Below, one piece after another: positions 8,459 to 16,694 of a stretch of DNA of 64,000 bases. Within the stretch, counting starts at the first letter, position 1, and each line of letters opens with the position of its first letter. The notes under the pieces were generated by a model that was not told the DNA's origin, did not search any database, and saw nothing but the letters and a program-made list of their open reading frames with translations. This DNA is from Oryzomonas japonica (lineage in GTDB: Bacteria; Desulfobacterota; Desulfuromonadia; Geobacterales; Pseudopelobacteraceae), in assembly GCF_008802365.1 (NCBI RefSeq), contig NZ_VZQZ01000005.1:124001-188000 (forward strand), given 5' to 3'. The position numbers and the translations under genes are program-made.

Positions 8459-9280
8459 ATGGCGCGACGCCCCTGGAGAACTGCCGCAGCAGCGCTGATT
8501 TTTTCACTTGCCGTCGTACCGGCGTGGGGTGAACAGCAGTACCTCTATACGCCCAAGCCGGTTGGCCCGGAGGAACAGGGGCAGGGAAAGGACGGCATCC
8601 TGGTCCGCGAAGTGCCGGTGGAGAAGGGGGATACGCTCTCCGGTATTTCCCGCAGGTTCAGCGGCCATGGTTCCTACTATCCCCAGATACTGCTCTTCAA
8701 CGATGTGAAAAACCCGAACCTCATCTACGCCGGTTCGACCCTCAGGGTCCCGGTGAGCGCCGGACAGGCGGCAGCTGCAGAGCCTTCCGGGGCACAGCCG
8801 GCCCCCGCGGCCCGGAAAAAGAGCGTCCGGCATGCCGGGAAAAAGGCGCCGCGCGCTGTTCAGCCCCCGTCCGCCGCAGTGCCTGCCAAGCGCAAGCAAC
8901 AGTCGGCAACCGGCAAGGCCCCTGGCGACCACTCCATGGAGCTTTCCCCCAGCGACCTGAAACGGTTGGACAGCGGTCGGGAGAAGAAGGCCGAGGCGCG
9001 CAAGCGTGGTGTGGAAGGGCGGCAGAAGGCCAAAGCCAAACAGCCGGTTGGCGAGGATCGGGTGACCACAAGCACCCCGGCGGCATCTGTCCCGGCGGCA
9101 ACGGGCGAGGACGCCGGTCAGAAACTGTTCGCCCAGGCGGTCAAGGCCTACCGCCAGGACGACTTTCGCGGAGCCCTGGAACTGTTCGACCGCTTCCTGG
9201 CAAAGAACCCCGACTCACCCCTGGCGGCCGATGCCAGCCTCTACAAGGCGGAGTGTTATCTGAAGCTCTCCAGCCAGTAG
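8459..9280 (+). CDS. LysM domain protein with C-terminal TPR
   Basis: Residues 1-25 form a signal peptide (AAAALIFSLAVVPAWGE). A LysM-like peptidoglycan-binding domain follows at about 50-100 (VEKGDTLSGISRRFSGHGSYYPQILLFN, then NLIYAGSTLRVPV). A basic Ala/Lys-rich linker spans roughly 105-220. The last 50 residues are a TPR-like unit (AVKAYRQDDFRGALELFDRFL) like that of the preceding gene. ATG 8459 lies one base after the upstream stop and is preferred over 8429, which would overlap it. Likely periplasmic; it may anchor the upstream protein to peptidoglycan. Specific function unknown. Confidence 0.85.
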   Translation: MARRPWRTAAAALIFSLAVVPAWGEQQYLYTPKPVGPEEQGQGKDGILVREVPVEKGDTLSGISRRFSGHGSYYPQILLFNDVKNPNLIYAGSTLRVPVSAGQAAAAEPSGAQPAPAARKKSVRHAGKKAPRAVQPPSAAVPAKRKQQSATGKAPGDHSMELSPSDLKRLDSGREKKAEARKRGVEGRQKAKAKQPVGEDRVTTSTPAASVPAATGEDAGQKLFAQAVKAYRQDDFRGALELFDRFLAKNPDSPLAADASLYKAECYLKLSSQ

Positions 9281-9303
9281 CAGCGTCACTCATGGAACAA
9301 TAC

Positions 9304-9342
9304 AAAACCGCCGCCGGCTCCCTTGCCGGCGGCGGTTTTTTT
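9304..9342. terminator. Bidirectional intrinsic terminator
   Basis: AAAACCGCCGCCGGC, short loop, GCCGGCGGCGGTTTTTTT. It separates the convergent LysM gene and the minus-strand receiver-like gene, with A/T runs on both sides. Confidence 0.92.
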
Positions 9343-9376
9343 GATCCCAGCCCAATGTACTAATCCAGACTTTATA

Positions 9377-10828
9377 CTACTGCCACGTCATGACAAAGGC
9401 GCGCAAGCGGCCCCCCCGCTCATCCCGGTAATAGACCACCTTGAGATTGTCGGCTATGCGGCCGCGCTGGATCTCGTAGCCATCCTTTTTCTCGGTCGCT
9501 TCAAGGACAAAGGCCGGTTTCTTAACCACCTGGTGGAGTACCCCCTTCATGAAAGATTCGGGGACCCCCTGCCCGCCCCGGTCGATCACCTGAATGGCCT
9601 TGATGGTCTCCTTTTCCCGGAACACCTTGAACTCGGTAACCTGTCCCTTGTAGCGTTCCCAGCCCGGATTGGCGGCACTGTAGGTCTTGTCCGCGCCGTA
9701 GCGGGGGATGAAGTCCGGCAACTTGCTGGGGCGCGCGCCTGCCCGGGACGGGGTGGGCTGCTCCTTGGGGCTGCGGTTCCCGGCGATGTCGGACAGGATA
9801 GCCTTGTCGCTCAATTGGGGCGTGGCCTCGCCACCCGCCGCGGGAGGCGCGGCGGCAACCGGGGGGGCGGGAGCGGCGGCCGGTTTCTGTGCGACAACGA
9901 CCGGTGGTCGTGCCGGGGGGGGCGATTGGGGGGCCGGCTTCGCTTGCTGCACCGGCGGTTCGGTGATGATCGCGACCGGCTTCTGCTCCTCCGGCTTGCG
10001 GTTCTGGATCACCGTAACGACCACGGCGGCGATCAGAACCGGCGCCAGCCAGAGCAGGAAGGAGGAGCGCTTGGAGAGCTTCTTTTCCGGTTCGATGGTC
10101 TCCAGCTGTTCCACGTCCCACCCGGAGAACTGTTGCCGTATCGGTTCCACAGGCGGCTCCTGCTCCTGCATGCTCTCCACGGCGCTGTCGAAGGAGCTGG
10201 TAAACTCCGAGTAGACCGTGACCCGTGAGCGGGGGGCATAGGTGATGCCCTGATCCTCCAGGGACGGTTCTGGTGGGGCGGTCAGTGGTGCGGCGATGGC
10301 CAGGATGTCCCGAGTGACCGGCGCAACGGCCGGTTCCGGTTCCGGTTCCGGTTCCGGTTCCGGTTCGGCGGCTGCCGGTTCCGGGGGGGGGGGCGGTTGT
10401 GCTGCGGCAGTGGTTGAAACGATGTCCTCCACCGTCAGGGCTGCTTCCAGGCCGCTTTGGCCTTTCCGGGCGGGGGCGGCGATCATGCTTCGGATAGCGT
10501 CCAACAGCGCCTTTTCGTCCAGCGAGGTATCAATATGCCCCTGGTAGAGCTTGATGGTTTCGGGGCTGACCTGGGTGGGGGTGCAGAGCAGCACGAAGCG
10601 GCTGCGCTTCCTGCCGAGCTGTTTTTTGAGGTGCATCAGCAGGATGTCGGCGGAAAGCCCGGAGAGATGGGTCTGGACAAAGACCATGGCCGGTTTCCTG
10701 GCGATCAGCTCCTCGCCCCCTTTTTCAAGGCTGGATGCTGTACGCAGCGTGATGCCCTTGTCGTCCGCGAGCCGGTTGAAGATCTTCCTGAGGCGCGGTA
10801 CATCGGTTATCAGCAGCAGGTCGGTCAC
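9377..10828 (-). CDS. Membrane protein with degenerate receiver domain and Pro-rich linkers
   Basis: Residues about 1-115 resemble a response-regulator receiver (DLLLITDVPRLRKIFNRL, EELIARKPAMVFVQTHLSG). The position of the phosphorylated Asp is Gln (VFVQTHLSG), so phosphorylation is unlikely. A Pro/Glu-rich stretch follows, then one transmembrane helix near 260-280 (FLLWLAPVLIAAVVVTVI), a second Pro/Ala-rich linker, and a C-terminal domain of about 120 residues that I do not recognise. GTG 10828 is chosen because GGAGGAAA lies 7-8 nt upstream; the longer TTG start at 10843 would run through that site. Confidence 0.75.
   Translation of the reverse strand: MTDLLLITDVPRLRKIFNRLADDKGITLRTASSLEKGGEELIARKPAMVFVQTHLSGLSADILLMHLKKQLGRKRSRFVLLCTPTQVSPETIKLYQGHIDTSLDEKALLDAIRSMIAAPARKGQSGLEAALTVEDIVSTTAAAQPPPPPEPAAAEPEPEPEPEPEPAVAPVTRDILAIAAPLTAPPEPSLEDQGITYAPRSRVTVYSEFTSSFDSAVESMQEQEPPVEPIRQQFSGWDVEQLETIEPEKKLSKRSSFLLWLAPVLIAAVVVTVIQNRKPEEQKPVAIITEPPVQQAKPAPQSPPPARPPVVVAQKPAAAPAPPVAAAPPAAGGEATPQLSDKAILSDIAGNRSPKEQPTPSRAGARPSKLPDFIPRYGADKTYSAANPGWERYKGQVTEFKVFREKETIKAIQVIDRGGQGVPESFMKGVLHQVVKKPAFVLEATEKKDGYEIQRGRIADNLKVVYYRDERGGRLRAFVMTWQ
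10331..10366. repeat. Six tandem CGGTTC hexamers
   Basis: Perfect 6-bp repeat, six copies, encoding the Pro-Glu dipeptides of the linker in the minus-strand gene. The frame is preserved whatever the copy number, so linker length could vary by slippage. Confidence 0.9.
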
Positions 10829-10989
10829 GTAGGTTTCCTCCAATAACGGTAAATAGAATCCATTCTACGGCATGAACTATGCGTAATCAACATGATTGTT
10901 GGCCGTAGCGCCGCAAATGTGCCTTGCGCCGGACCGGGGTAATCATGTATCGTAGAGCCCGGATGGAAACTAACTCGAAAGGTATGCCG

Positions 10990-12393
10990 ATGCTCGATTC
11001 ACGGATTCTCGGCGAACTCGCCGCCATAGTCGGGGCTGACAACGTCCTGACCGAAAAACAGGATATGCTCTGCTACTCCTACGATGCCACCCAGATGGAG
11101 TTCCTTCCTTCTGCCGTTGTTCACCCGGCGAATGCCCAGGAGGTGTCCGCCGTGCTCAAACTGGCCAACCGCGAAGGCTTCCCGGTGTTCCCCCGCGGCG
11201 CCGGCAGCGGGTTCTCGGGCGGCGCGCTTCCCAAGGCGGGCGGCATCGTGCTGGTCACCACCCGCATGAACCGCATCCTGCGCATCGATACGGAGAACCT
11301 GATAGCCGAGGTGGAGCCGGGGGTCGTCACGGAACTGTTCCAGCAGGAGGTGGAAAAGCTGGGTCTGTTCTACCCGCCCGACCCGGCCTCCCTCAAGTTC
11401 TCCACCCTGGGGGGGAACGTGGCCGAGAACGCCGGCGGACCCCGGGCCGTGAAGTACGGCTGCACCAAGGATTTCGTCATGGGGCTGGAGGTGGTCCTGC
11501 CGAGCGGCGCCATCATCCGCACCGGCGGCGAGACCTACAAGGGGGTGGTCGGGTATGATCTGACCAAGCTCCTGTGCGGCAGCGAAGGCACCCTGGGGAT
11601 CATCACCCGCATCATCTTCAAGCTGCTCCCCTATCCCGACGCCAAAAAAACGATGCTGACCATCTTCGACTCTATCGATGGGGCGGCCAAGGCGGTCTCG
11701 GCCATCATCGGCGGCAAGATCATCCCCACCACCCTGGAGTTCATGGATTACGCCACCCTGCAATGCGTCGAGCGCCGTTTCAACCTGGGCATCCCCCCCG
11801 AAGGGCGCGCCGTACTGCTGATCGAAGTGGACGGGGACCGCGATCTGATCGAGAAACAGGCCGGGCAGATCCACGCGATCATCAAGCCGCTGGGGTTGGT
11901 CCAGTTCCGCGCCGCCGAGAACGCCGTCGAGTCGGAGCAGCTCTGGAAGGTGCGCCGCCTGGTGTCGCCGTCCCTGCGGGACATCAATCCCGACAAGACC
12001 AACGAGGACATCGTCGTGCCCCGCAGCAAGGTCCCGGATGTGATCAGGCGGATCGAGGCCATCCAGCAAAAGTACGACGTGCCCATCGTCAATTTCGGCC
12101 ATGCCGGGGACGGCAACATCCACGTCAACGTCATGATCGACAAGCAGATTCCCGGCATGCCGGAGCGGGCCGAGGGGGCGGTGAAGGAGATCTTCCAGGC
12201 CGCCCTGGATCTGGGGGGGACCATGTCGGGTGAGCACGGCGTGGGGCTTTCCAAGGCACCCTATATCGAGCTGGAGCTGTCACCGGACCAGATCGGGGCC
12301 ATGAAGGCCGTCAAGCACGCCCTCGATCCGAACAACATCCTGAATCCGGGCAAGATGTTTCCCGGGGGGGAGGGGACGCATGCAGCAGGATAG
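10990..12393 (+). CDS. glcD: FAD-binding oxidase, GlcD / D-lactate dehydrogenase family
   Basis: Oxidises a 2-hydroxy acid such as glycolate or D-lactate, passing electrons to a partner. About 467 residues. The PCMH FAD domain is visible: VFPRGAGSGFSGGALP, LGGNVAENAGGPRAVKYG, LCGSEGTLGIITRI. The C-terminal cap has FGHAGDGNIHVNVM and GTMSGEHGVGLSK. ATG 10990 (MLDSRILGELAAIVG) matches the usual family start and has AAAGG 8 nt upstream; earlier in-frame starts reach 10924. No GlcE or GlcF (Fe-S subunit) gene is next to it, so the electron acceptor must be encoded elsewhere. Confidence 0.88.
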   Translation: MLDSRILGELAAIVGADNVLTEKQDMLCYSYDATQMEFLPSAVVHPANAQEVSAVLKLANREGFPVFPRGAGSGFSGGALPKAGGIVLVTTRMNRILRIDTENLIAEVEPGVVTELFQQEVEKLGLFYPPDPASLKFSTLGGNVAENAGGPRAVKYGCTKDFVMGLEVVLPSGAIIRTGGETYKGVVGYDLTKLLCGSEGTLGIITRIIFKLLPYPDAKKTMLTIFDSIDGAAKAVSAIIGGKIIPTTLEFMDYATLQCVERRFNLGIPPEGRAVLLIEVDGDRDLIEKQAGQIHAIIKPLGLVQFRAAENAVESEQLWKVRRLVSPSLRDINPDKTNEDIVVPRSKVPDVIRRIEAIQQKYDVPIVNFGHAGDGNIHVNVMIDKQIPGMPERAEGAVKEIFQAALDLGGTMSGEHGVGLSKAPYIELELSPDQIGAMKAVKHALDPNNILNPGKMFPGGEGTHAAG

Positions 12394-12664
12394 CGGTAAG
12401 GGACGCCAGGAGGTCTCGCTCGTCGGGCGGATCCTGTCGCTGGAGACCATGCTGCTCCTCATGGGGGTGGCATCGCTCGTCTACGGCATCGTCAACGGCG
12501 TGGAGACCAGCATCCTCTGGGGGGTCGTCATCATCCCCGGCGTTTTCATCCTGATGAAGGTCCGCAAGAAGGATTGGCAAAAACATTGGCAGGATCTGGA
12601 GGCGGAGCAGAAGGCCCACGACGGGCGGAAAAATCCCCCTTCAGACCCGCCTCGGGAGAAGTGA
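12380..12664 (+). CDS. Small two-helix membrane protein, unknown
   Basis: 94 residues. The start overlaps the end of the glcD-type gene by 14 bp, suggesting translational coupling. Two hydrophobic helices (TMLLLMGVASLVYGIVNGV and ILWGVVIIPGVFILMKV) are followed by a charged tail rich in Lys, Trp and Glu. I do not recognise a family. It could serve the oxidase or be a passenger in the operon. Confidence 0.65.
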   Translation: MQQDSGKGRQEVSLVGRILSLETMLLLMGVASLVYGIVNGVETSILWGVVIIPGVFILMKVRKKDWQKHWQDLEAEQKAHDGRKNPPSDPPREK

Positions 12665-12669
12665 TTGAT

Positions 12670-13248
12670 ATGAAACATGGAGCAATCGTTCTGGCCTCTG
12701 CCTCGCCGCGCCGCACCGAGCTGATGGCCCTGGCAGGCATCGAATTCACGGTGGTTGCGGCGGATATCTGCGAGGATGCGCTGCCCGGCGAGAAACCGTC
12801 CGATCATGTCATCCGCCTGTCGCGGGAGAAGGCCGACGCCGTGGCGCACAAGACTGCCGGACGGTTTTTCATCGGCGCCGACACCGTGGTGGTCCTGGAC
12901 GGCACCATCATGGGGAAACCCGCCGACGATGCGGATGCTTTCCGCATGCTGACCGCCCTGTCCGGCAGGAACCACGAGGTGATTACCGGCTTTACGGTCT
13001 TCGACGCGGTGAGCGGCATCCATCTCAGCCGGAGCGTGCATACCGACGTGACCTTCCGCACCATCAGCGAAAAAGAGATCCGGGACTACATCGCCAGCGG
13101 CTGCCCCAGGGACAAGGCCGGGGCCTACGCCATCCAGGGGGGGGCCGTGCATTTCGTCCGCTCCATCAACGGGTCGTACACCAATGTGGTCGGCCTGCCC
13201 ATGGCGGAGTTGTACGAGGTGCTGCAGACGGTCGAGGCGCTCCCCTGA
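12670..13248 (+). CDS. maf: Nucleotide pyrophosphatase Maf
   Basis: House-cleaning pyrophosphatase acting on dTTP/UTP or modified nucleotides. 192 residues beginning MKHGAIVLASASPRRTELM, which carries the diagnostic SASPRR motif. Other family blocks are GADTVVVLDGTIMGKP, SGRNHEVITGF and DKAGAYAIQGGA. ATG 12670 is the conserved start, 5 bases after the previous stop. The open frame to 12574 overlaps the preceding gene and is not used. Confidence 0.94.
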   Translation: MKHGAIVLASASPRRTELMALAGIEFTVVAADICEDALPGEKPSDHVIRLSREKADAVAHKTAGRFFIGADTVVVLDGTIMGKPADDADAFRMLTALSGRNHEVITGFTVFDAVSGIHLSRSVHTDVTFRTISEKEIRDYIASGCPRDKAGAYAIQGGAVHFVRSINGSYTNVVGLPMAELYEVLQTVEALP

Positions 13249-13289
13249 TCGCATCCCGTCTTCGGGGCATCTTTCCCTGTCCCTCAATC

Positions 13290-13330
13290 GTAAAATCCTC
13301 GACGTAGCCGGGCTACGCCTGCGGTTTTAC
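13290..13330. repeat. 41-bp imperfect palindrome after maf
   Basis: GTAAAATCC...CGTAGCC-GGG-CTACGCC...GGTTTTAC. Direct copies of CTCAATC flank it. The centre CGTAGC/GCTACG resembles the core of the 120-bp A repeats. It could act as a weak terminator for the glcD-maf unit or be a separate mobile palindrome. The 13249-13453 gap holds nothing else I can support. Confidence 0.6.
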
Positions 13331-13453
13331 TCAATCAGGCCAGGAAAATCTCCCCCAAAGCCGGGCGCGATACCTGAACAAAATTATTTACGAACAAGTT
13401 CTTACTATCTTTGATTCCGGTGGTGGCAATCCGCCCGGAACAGGAAGAATCCC

Positions 13454-14137
13454 ATGTCCATTGCAGAGCGCCTCAATCAGATACGGTCGCGGATCACGGA
13501 TGCGGCCGTCAAGGCCGGCCGTGACCCGCAGACGGTGCGCCTGGTGGCGGTCTCCAAGACCCGCCCCCCGGAGGACCTTCTGGCCGCTTACCGTGCCGGG
13601 CAGGTCGTCTTCGGCGAGAACTACGTCCAGGAACTGACCGCCAAGACGGCCGCGATAACGGAACCGCTGGAATGGCACTTTATTGGCCATCTCCAGAGCA
13701 ACAAGGTCAAATACCTGGCCGGGCTGGTGACGCTGGTCCACTCGGTCGACCGCCTCTCCCTGGCCGAGGAGATCAGCCGCCAGTGGGGCCGGTTGGGGCG
13801 GTGCTGCGATGTGCTGGTGCAGGTGAACATCGCCGGCGAGGCCACGAAGTCGGGAACGACCGAGGCCGGGGCGCTCCACCTGGTGCGTGCCATAGCCCAA
13901 CTGCCCAACGTCAGGGTGCGGGGCTTGATGACCATGCCCCCCCTCTTCGACGACCCCGAGGGGGCCCGCCCCTATTTCGCGGAGCTGAAGCGGTTGTCGG
14001 AACTGATCGCCGCCGCAGCCATTCCGGGGGTGGAGATGGCGGAGCTTTCCATGGGCATGTCCGGCGACTTCGAGGCCGCCATCCAGGAAGGGGCGACCCT
14101 AGTGCGGGTCGGCACCGCCATCTTCGGTAAACGCTGA
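13454..14137 (+). CDS. Pyridoxal-phosphate homeostasis protein, YggS family
   Basis: PLP-binding alanine-racemase-like barrel with no known catalytic reaction; keeps vitamin B6 and amino-acid pools balanced. 227 residues. Visible blocks are LVAVSKTRP (PLP-binding Lys), FGENYVQE, WHFIGHLQSNK and SMGMSGDFEAAI. ATG 13454 has AGGAAGAATCCC upstream. The last base of its stop is the first base of the next start (TGATG), so the cyclase gene is translationally coupled. Confidence 0.94.
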   Translation: MSIAERLNQIRSRITDAAVKAGRDPQTVRLVAVSKTRPPEDLLAAYRAGQVVFGENYVQELTAKTAAITEPLEWHFIGHLQSNKVKYLAGLVTLVHSVDRLSLAEEISRQWGRLGRCCDVLVQVNIAGEATKSGTTEAGALHLVRAIAQLPNVRVRGLMTMPPLFDDPEGARPYFAELKRLSELIAAAAIPGVEMAELSMGMSGDFEAAIQEGATLVRVGTAIFGKR

Positions 14138-16236
14138 TGCCCGCCCCGGCGCCCCGAACCGTTTCGGCGAAATCCCTGCGGATCGTCCTTCTGTCGTTGG
14201 CGTCGCTCCTCCTCGCCAGCCTTACCCTTACCCCGCTTTTTTCCTCCTTTGAACTGAAATCCTACGACCTGTTGTCGCGCCTGCTCAACCCTGAGCGGGG
14301 AGGCGCCGATATCGTCATCGTCCAGGTGGACCAGCCAAGCCTGGACGCCCTGGCCGCCGAGGGGGTCACCTGGCCCTGGCCGCGCCAGGTCTACGCCCCG
14401 GTCTTCGAACGGCTCGCCCAGGCCGATGCGGTCTTCGTGGATATCCTGTTCACCGAGCCCTCCTCCTACGGCGAGGAGGACGACCAACTCCTGGCTGCCG
14501 CCGTGGCCAGGGCCGGCAACGTCATCCTCCCGGTCTTCGCCACCGCCAACCGGCGGGAAAACGATGCTGCGGGACAGGCATTCCTTGATCGCATGACCGT
14601 CAACGGGGTGCCCGCCCCGGCCCCGGCCCTGCCATCGGCCATCACCCCCATCGCACCCCTGGCCCGTGGCGCCCACGGCGGCGGCAACGTCATGATCAAG
14701 CCGGACCGGGACGGCGTCTACCGCCGCCTGCCGCTCCTGTTCCAGGCCGCCGGCCGCACCCTGCCGCACTTCGTGCTGGGGCATCTTCTGGAACGCCGGG
14801 TGGTCTCCGTGCGCGAGGGTCGGCTGGTACGCGGCGCCGCACCGCTCCCCCTGGATGGGGGCGCCCTGCTGCCCCGTTTCCCCCGCGGTACGCAACCGTA
14901 CCGGGCCGTGTCGATCCAGGAGCTGATCCGGGACGATGGCCGGAGTGCCTATCCGGCCTCATGGTTCAAGGGGAAAAAGGTCTTTCTGGGGTTGACCGCC
15001 GCCGGCCTCTATGACTTGAAGCCCACGGCCGTATCGGCGGTGACCTCAGGCGTGCAGGTCCACGCCGCCACCCTGGACGCACTGCTGCACGGCGCGTTTC
15101 TCCAGCGGGTGCCGGACGCCCTCTCCATCGTCTTCATGGCGGCCATCGCGGCGGCGACCTGCGCCTTCATCCTGACCCACACCTCCATCGCCGCGAACCT
15201 GGCGCTCTTGGCCGGCCTGCTGCTGGCCTCCCTGGGGGTGCCGGCGCTCCTGTTCAGCCAGGGGGTCTACCTGCCGCTCCTCCCTCCCCTGGTCGCCCTG
15301 GCGGTCGCCTTCGCCGCGGCCTCCACCTACAGCTATGCCACCGAGGGGCGGGAGCGCCGCTTCGTGCGGCGCGCCTTCTCCCAGTACATGGACGAGACCG
15401 TCGTGGCCCACCTGCTGAAGCATCCCGACCTGATCAAGCCGGGGGGGCAGCGCCGGCGGGTGACGGTCTTCTTTGCCGATATCGCCGGTTTTACCACCAT
15501 TGCCGAACAGTTTCCGCCGGAGGAGACGGCCCTCATGCTGCACGATGTGCTGAACGCGGTGAGCGAAGAGGTCATCGGCCACGAGGGGGTGATCGACAAG
15601 TATATCGGCGACTGCGTGATGGCCTTCTGGGGGGCGCCCCTGGCCCGGCCGGATGCGGAACGTAACGCCTGCCGCGCGGCCCTGGCCGCCCAGACCGCCC
15701 TGGAACGGGTCAACGCCTCATTCAAAAACCGCGGGTTGGGGACGATCTCCCTGCGCATCGGGCTCCATACGGGCGACGCCATCGTGGGCAACCTGGGGAG
15801 CGACCGGCTCTTCGACTACACCGTGGTGGGGGATACGGTTAACCTGGCTTCCCGGCTGGAATCGGCCAACAAGTTCTTTGCCACGCGCATCATGCTCAGC
15901 GAAGCCACTCTGCGGGAGGCCGGGGATGGCTTCCTGGCACGGGAACTGGGGCTGATCGCCGTCAAGGGGAAGGAGTTGCCGGTGCGCATCCATGAACTGC
16001 TGGCGGAACGGGACGGCGCACCGGTAGAACTGGCGGCATGGGTCGCATTGTACGGCCGGGCGGTTGACGCCTTTCACCACCGGGAGTGGCAGGCCGCCGC
16101 AGCGCTGTTCGAGGAGGCTCTCTCACAACGGCCCCAGGACGGGCCGGCCCTCTTTTACCTGGACTGGTGCCGACGCTGCCTTGAAACTCCCCCATTGACT
16201 GATGACTGGAATGTGATACATATGAAAGAGAAATGA
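14137..16236 (+). CDS. CHASE2-domain adenylate/guanylate cyclase
   Basis: Membrane class III nucleotidyl cyclase, 699 residues. An N-terminal helix is followed by an extracytoplasmic CHASE2 sensor (about 40-315; IVIVQVDQPSLDALA, VFVDILFTEPSSYGEEDDQLLAAA). Three transmembrane helices lie near 325-410. The catalytic domain (about 440-625) has metal Asp in FFADIAGFTT, second Asp and Lys in IDKYIGDCVMAFWGAP, and VVGDTVNLASRLES with the transition-state Asn and Arg. The C-terminal 60 residues look TPR-like. All catalytic residues seem present. Coupled to the YggS and SH3 genes by overlapping start/stop codons. Confidence 0.92.
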   Translation: MPAPAPRTVSAKSLRIVLLSLASLLLASLTLTPLFSSFELKSYDLLSRLLNPERGGADIVIVQVDQPSLDALAAEGVTWPWPRQVYAPVFERLAQADAVFVDILFTEPSSYGEEDDQLLAAAVARAGNVILPVFATANRRENDAAGQAFLDRMTVNGVPAPAPALPSAITPIAPLARGAHGGGNVMIKPDRDGVYRRLPLLFQAAGRTLPHFVLGHLLERRVVSVREGRLVRGAAPLPLDGGALLPRFPRGTQPYRAVSIQELIRDDGRSAYPASWFKGKKVFLGLTAAGLYDLKPTAVSAVTSGVQVHAATLDALLHGAFLQRVPDALSIVFMAAIAAATCAFILTHTSIAANLALLAGLLLASLGVPALLFSQGVYLPLLPPLVALAVAFAAASTYSYATEGRERRFVRRAFSQYMDETVVAHLLKHPDLIKPGGQRRRVTVFFADIAGFTTIAEQFPPEETALMLHDVLNAVSEEVIGHEGVIDKYIGDCVMAFWGAPLARPDAERNACRAALAAQTALERVNASFKNRGLGTISLRIGLHTGDAIVGNLGSDRLFDYTVVGDTVNLASRLESANKFFATRIMLSEATLREAGDGFLARELGLIAVKGKELPVRIHELLAERDGAPVELAAWVALYGRAVDAFHHREWQAAAALFEEALSQRPQDGPALFYLDWCRRCLETPPLTDDWNVIHMKEK

Positions 16237-16694
16237 AATCATTCGCCCGTTACATACTGCTCCTCTGCCTGTTTTTGGCCGTGGATGCCGCCGCCGAGAC
16301 GGTGAGCGTCGTCACCCGGGACAACGCCATCCGCTCCGAGAGCCGTTTCTTCGCCCCGGTCAGGGCCAAGGTGCGCTTTGGCGACCGTTTGACCGTCATC
16401 GGCCGCAAAGGTGACTGGTACCAGGTGAGCGCCAAGGGGGTGAGCGGCTGGGTCCACAAGAGCGCCGTGGAGTCCCGTTCCTACTCGGTATCCGGGCGAG
16501 GGCGCTCCGCGGGCGGGGTATCGGCCGACGAGGTATCCCTGGCCGGCAAGGGGTTCAATCCCCAGGTCGAGGCGGGGTATCGCAACGCCAACAAGAACCT
16601 GAACTACGGAACGGTGGACGAGATTGAGCGTCTCGCCGTGGGCGAGAAGAGTCTGGAGACGTTCATCCAGCAGGGAGGTCTGATCCAGCCATGA
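16233..16694 (+). CDS. Exported bacterial SH3-domain protein
   Basis: 153 residues with a signal peptide (ARYILLLCLFLAVDAAAE) and one SH3b domain at about 24-85 (VVTRDNAIRSESRFFAPVRAKVRFGDRLTVIGRKGDWYQVS, SGWVHKSAVE). The tail contains ADEVSLAGKGFNPQVEAGYR. SH3b domains often bind peptidoglycan peptides. ATG overlaps the cyclase stop (ATGA), and its own stop overlaps the M48 start, so the three are one unit. Confidence 0.88.
   Translation: MKSFARYILLLCLFLAVDAAAETVSVVTRDNAIRSESRFFAPVRAKVRFGDRLTVIGRKGDWYQVSAKGVSGWVHKSAVESRSYSVSGRGRSAGGVSADEVSLAGKGFNPQVEAGYRNANKNLNYGTVDEIERLAVGEKSLETFIQQGGLIQP

Noticed and set aside
10331-10366. Possible CRISPR-like or microsatellite array
   Set aside because: Units are 6 bp with no spacers and encode a Pro-Glu linker in frame.
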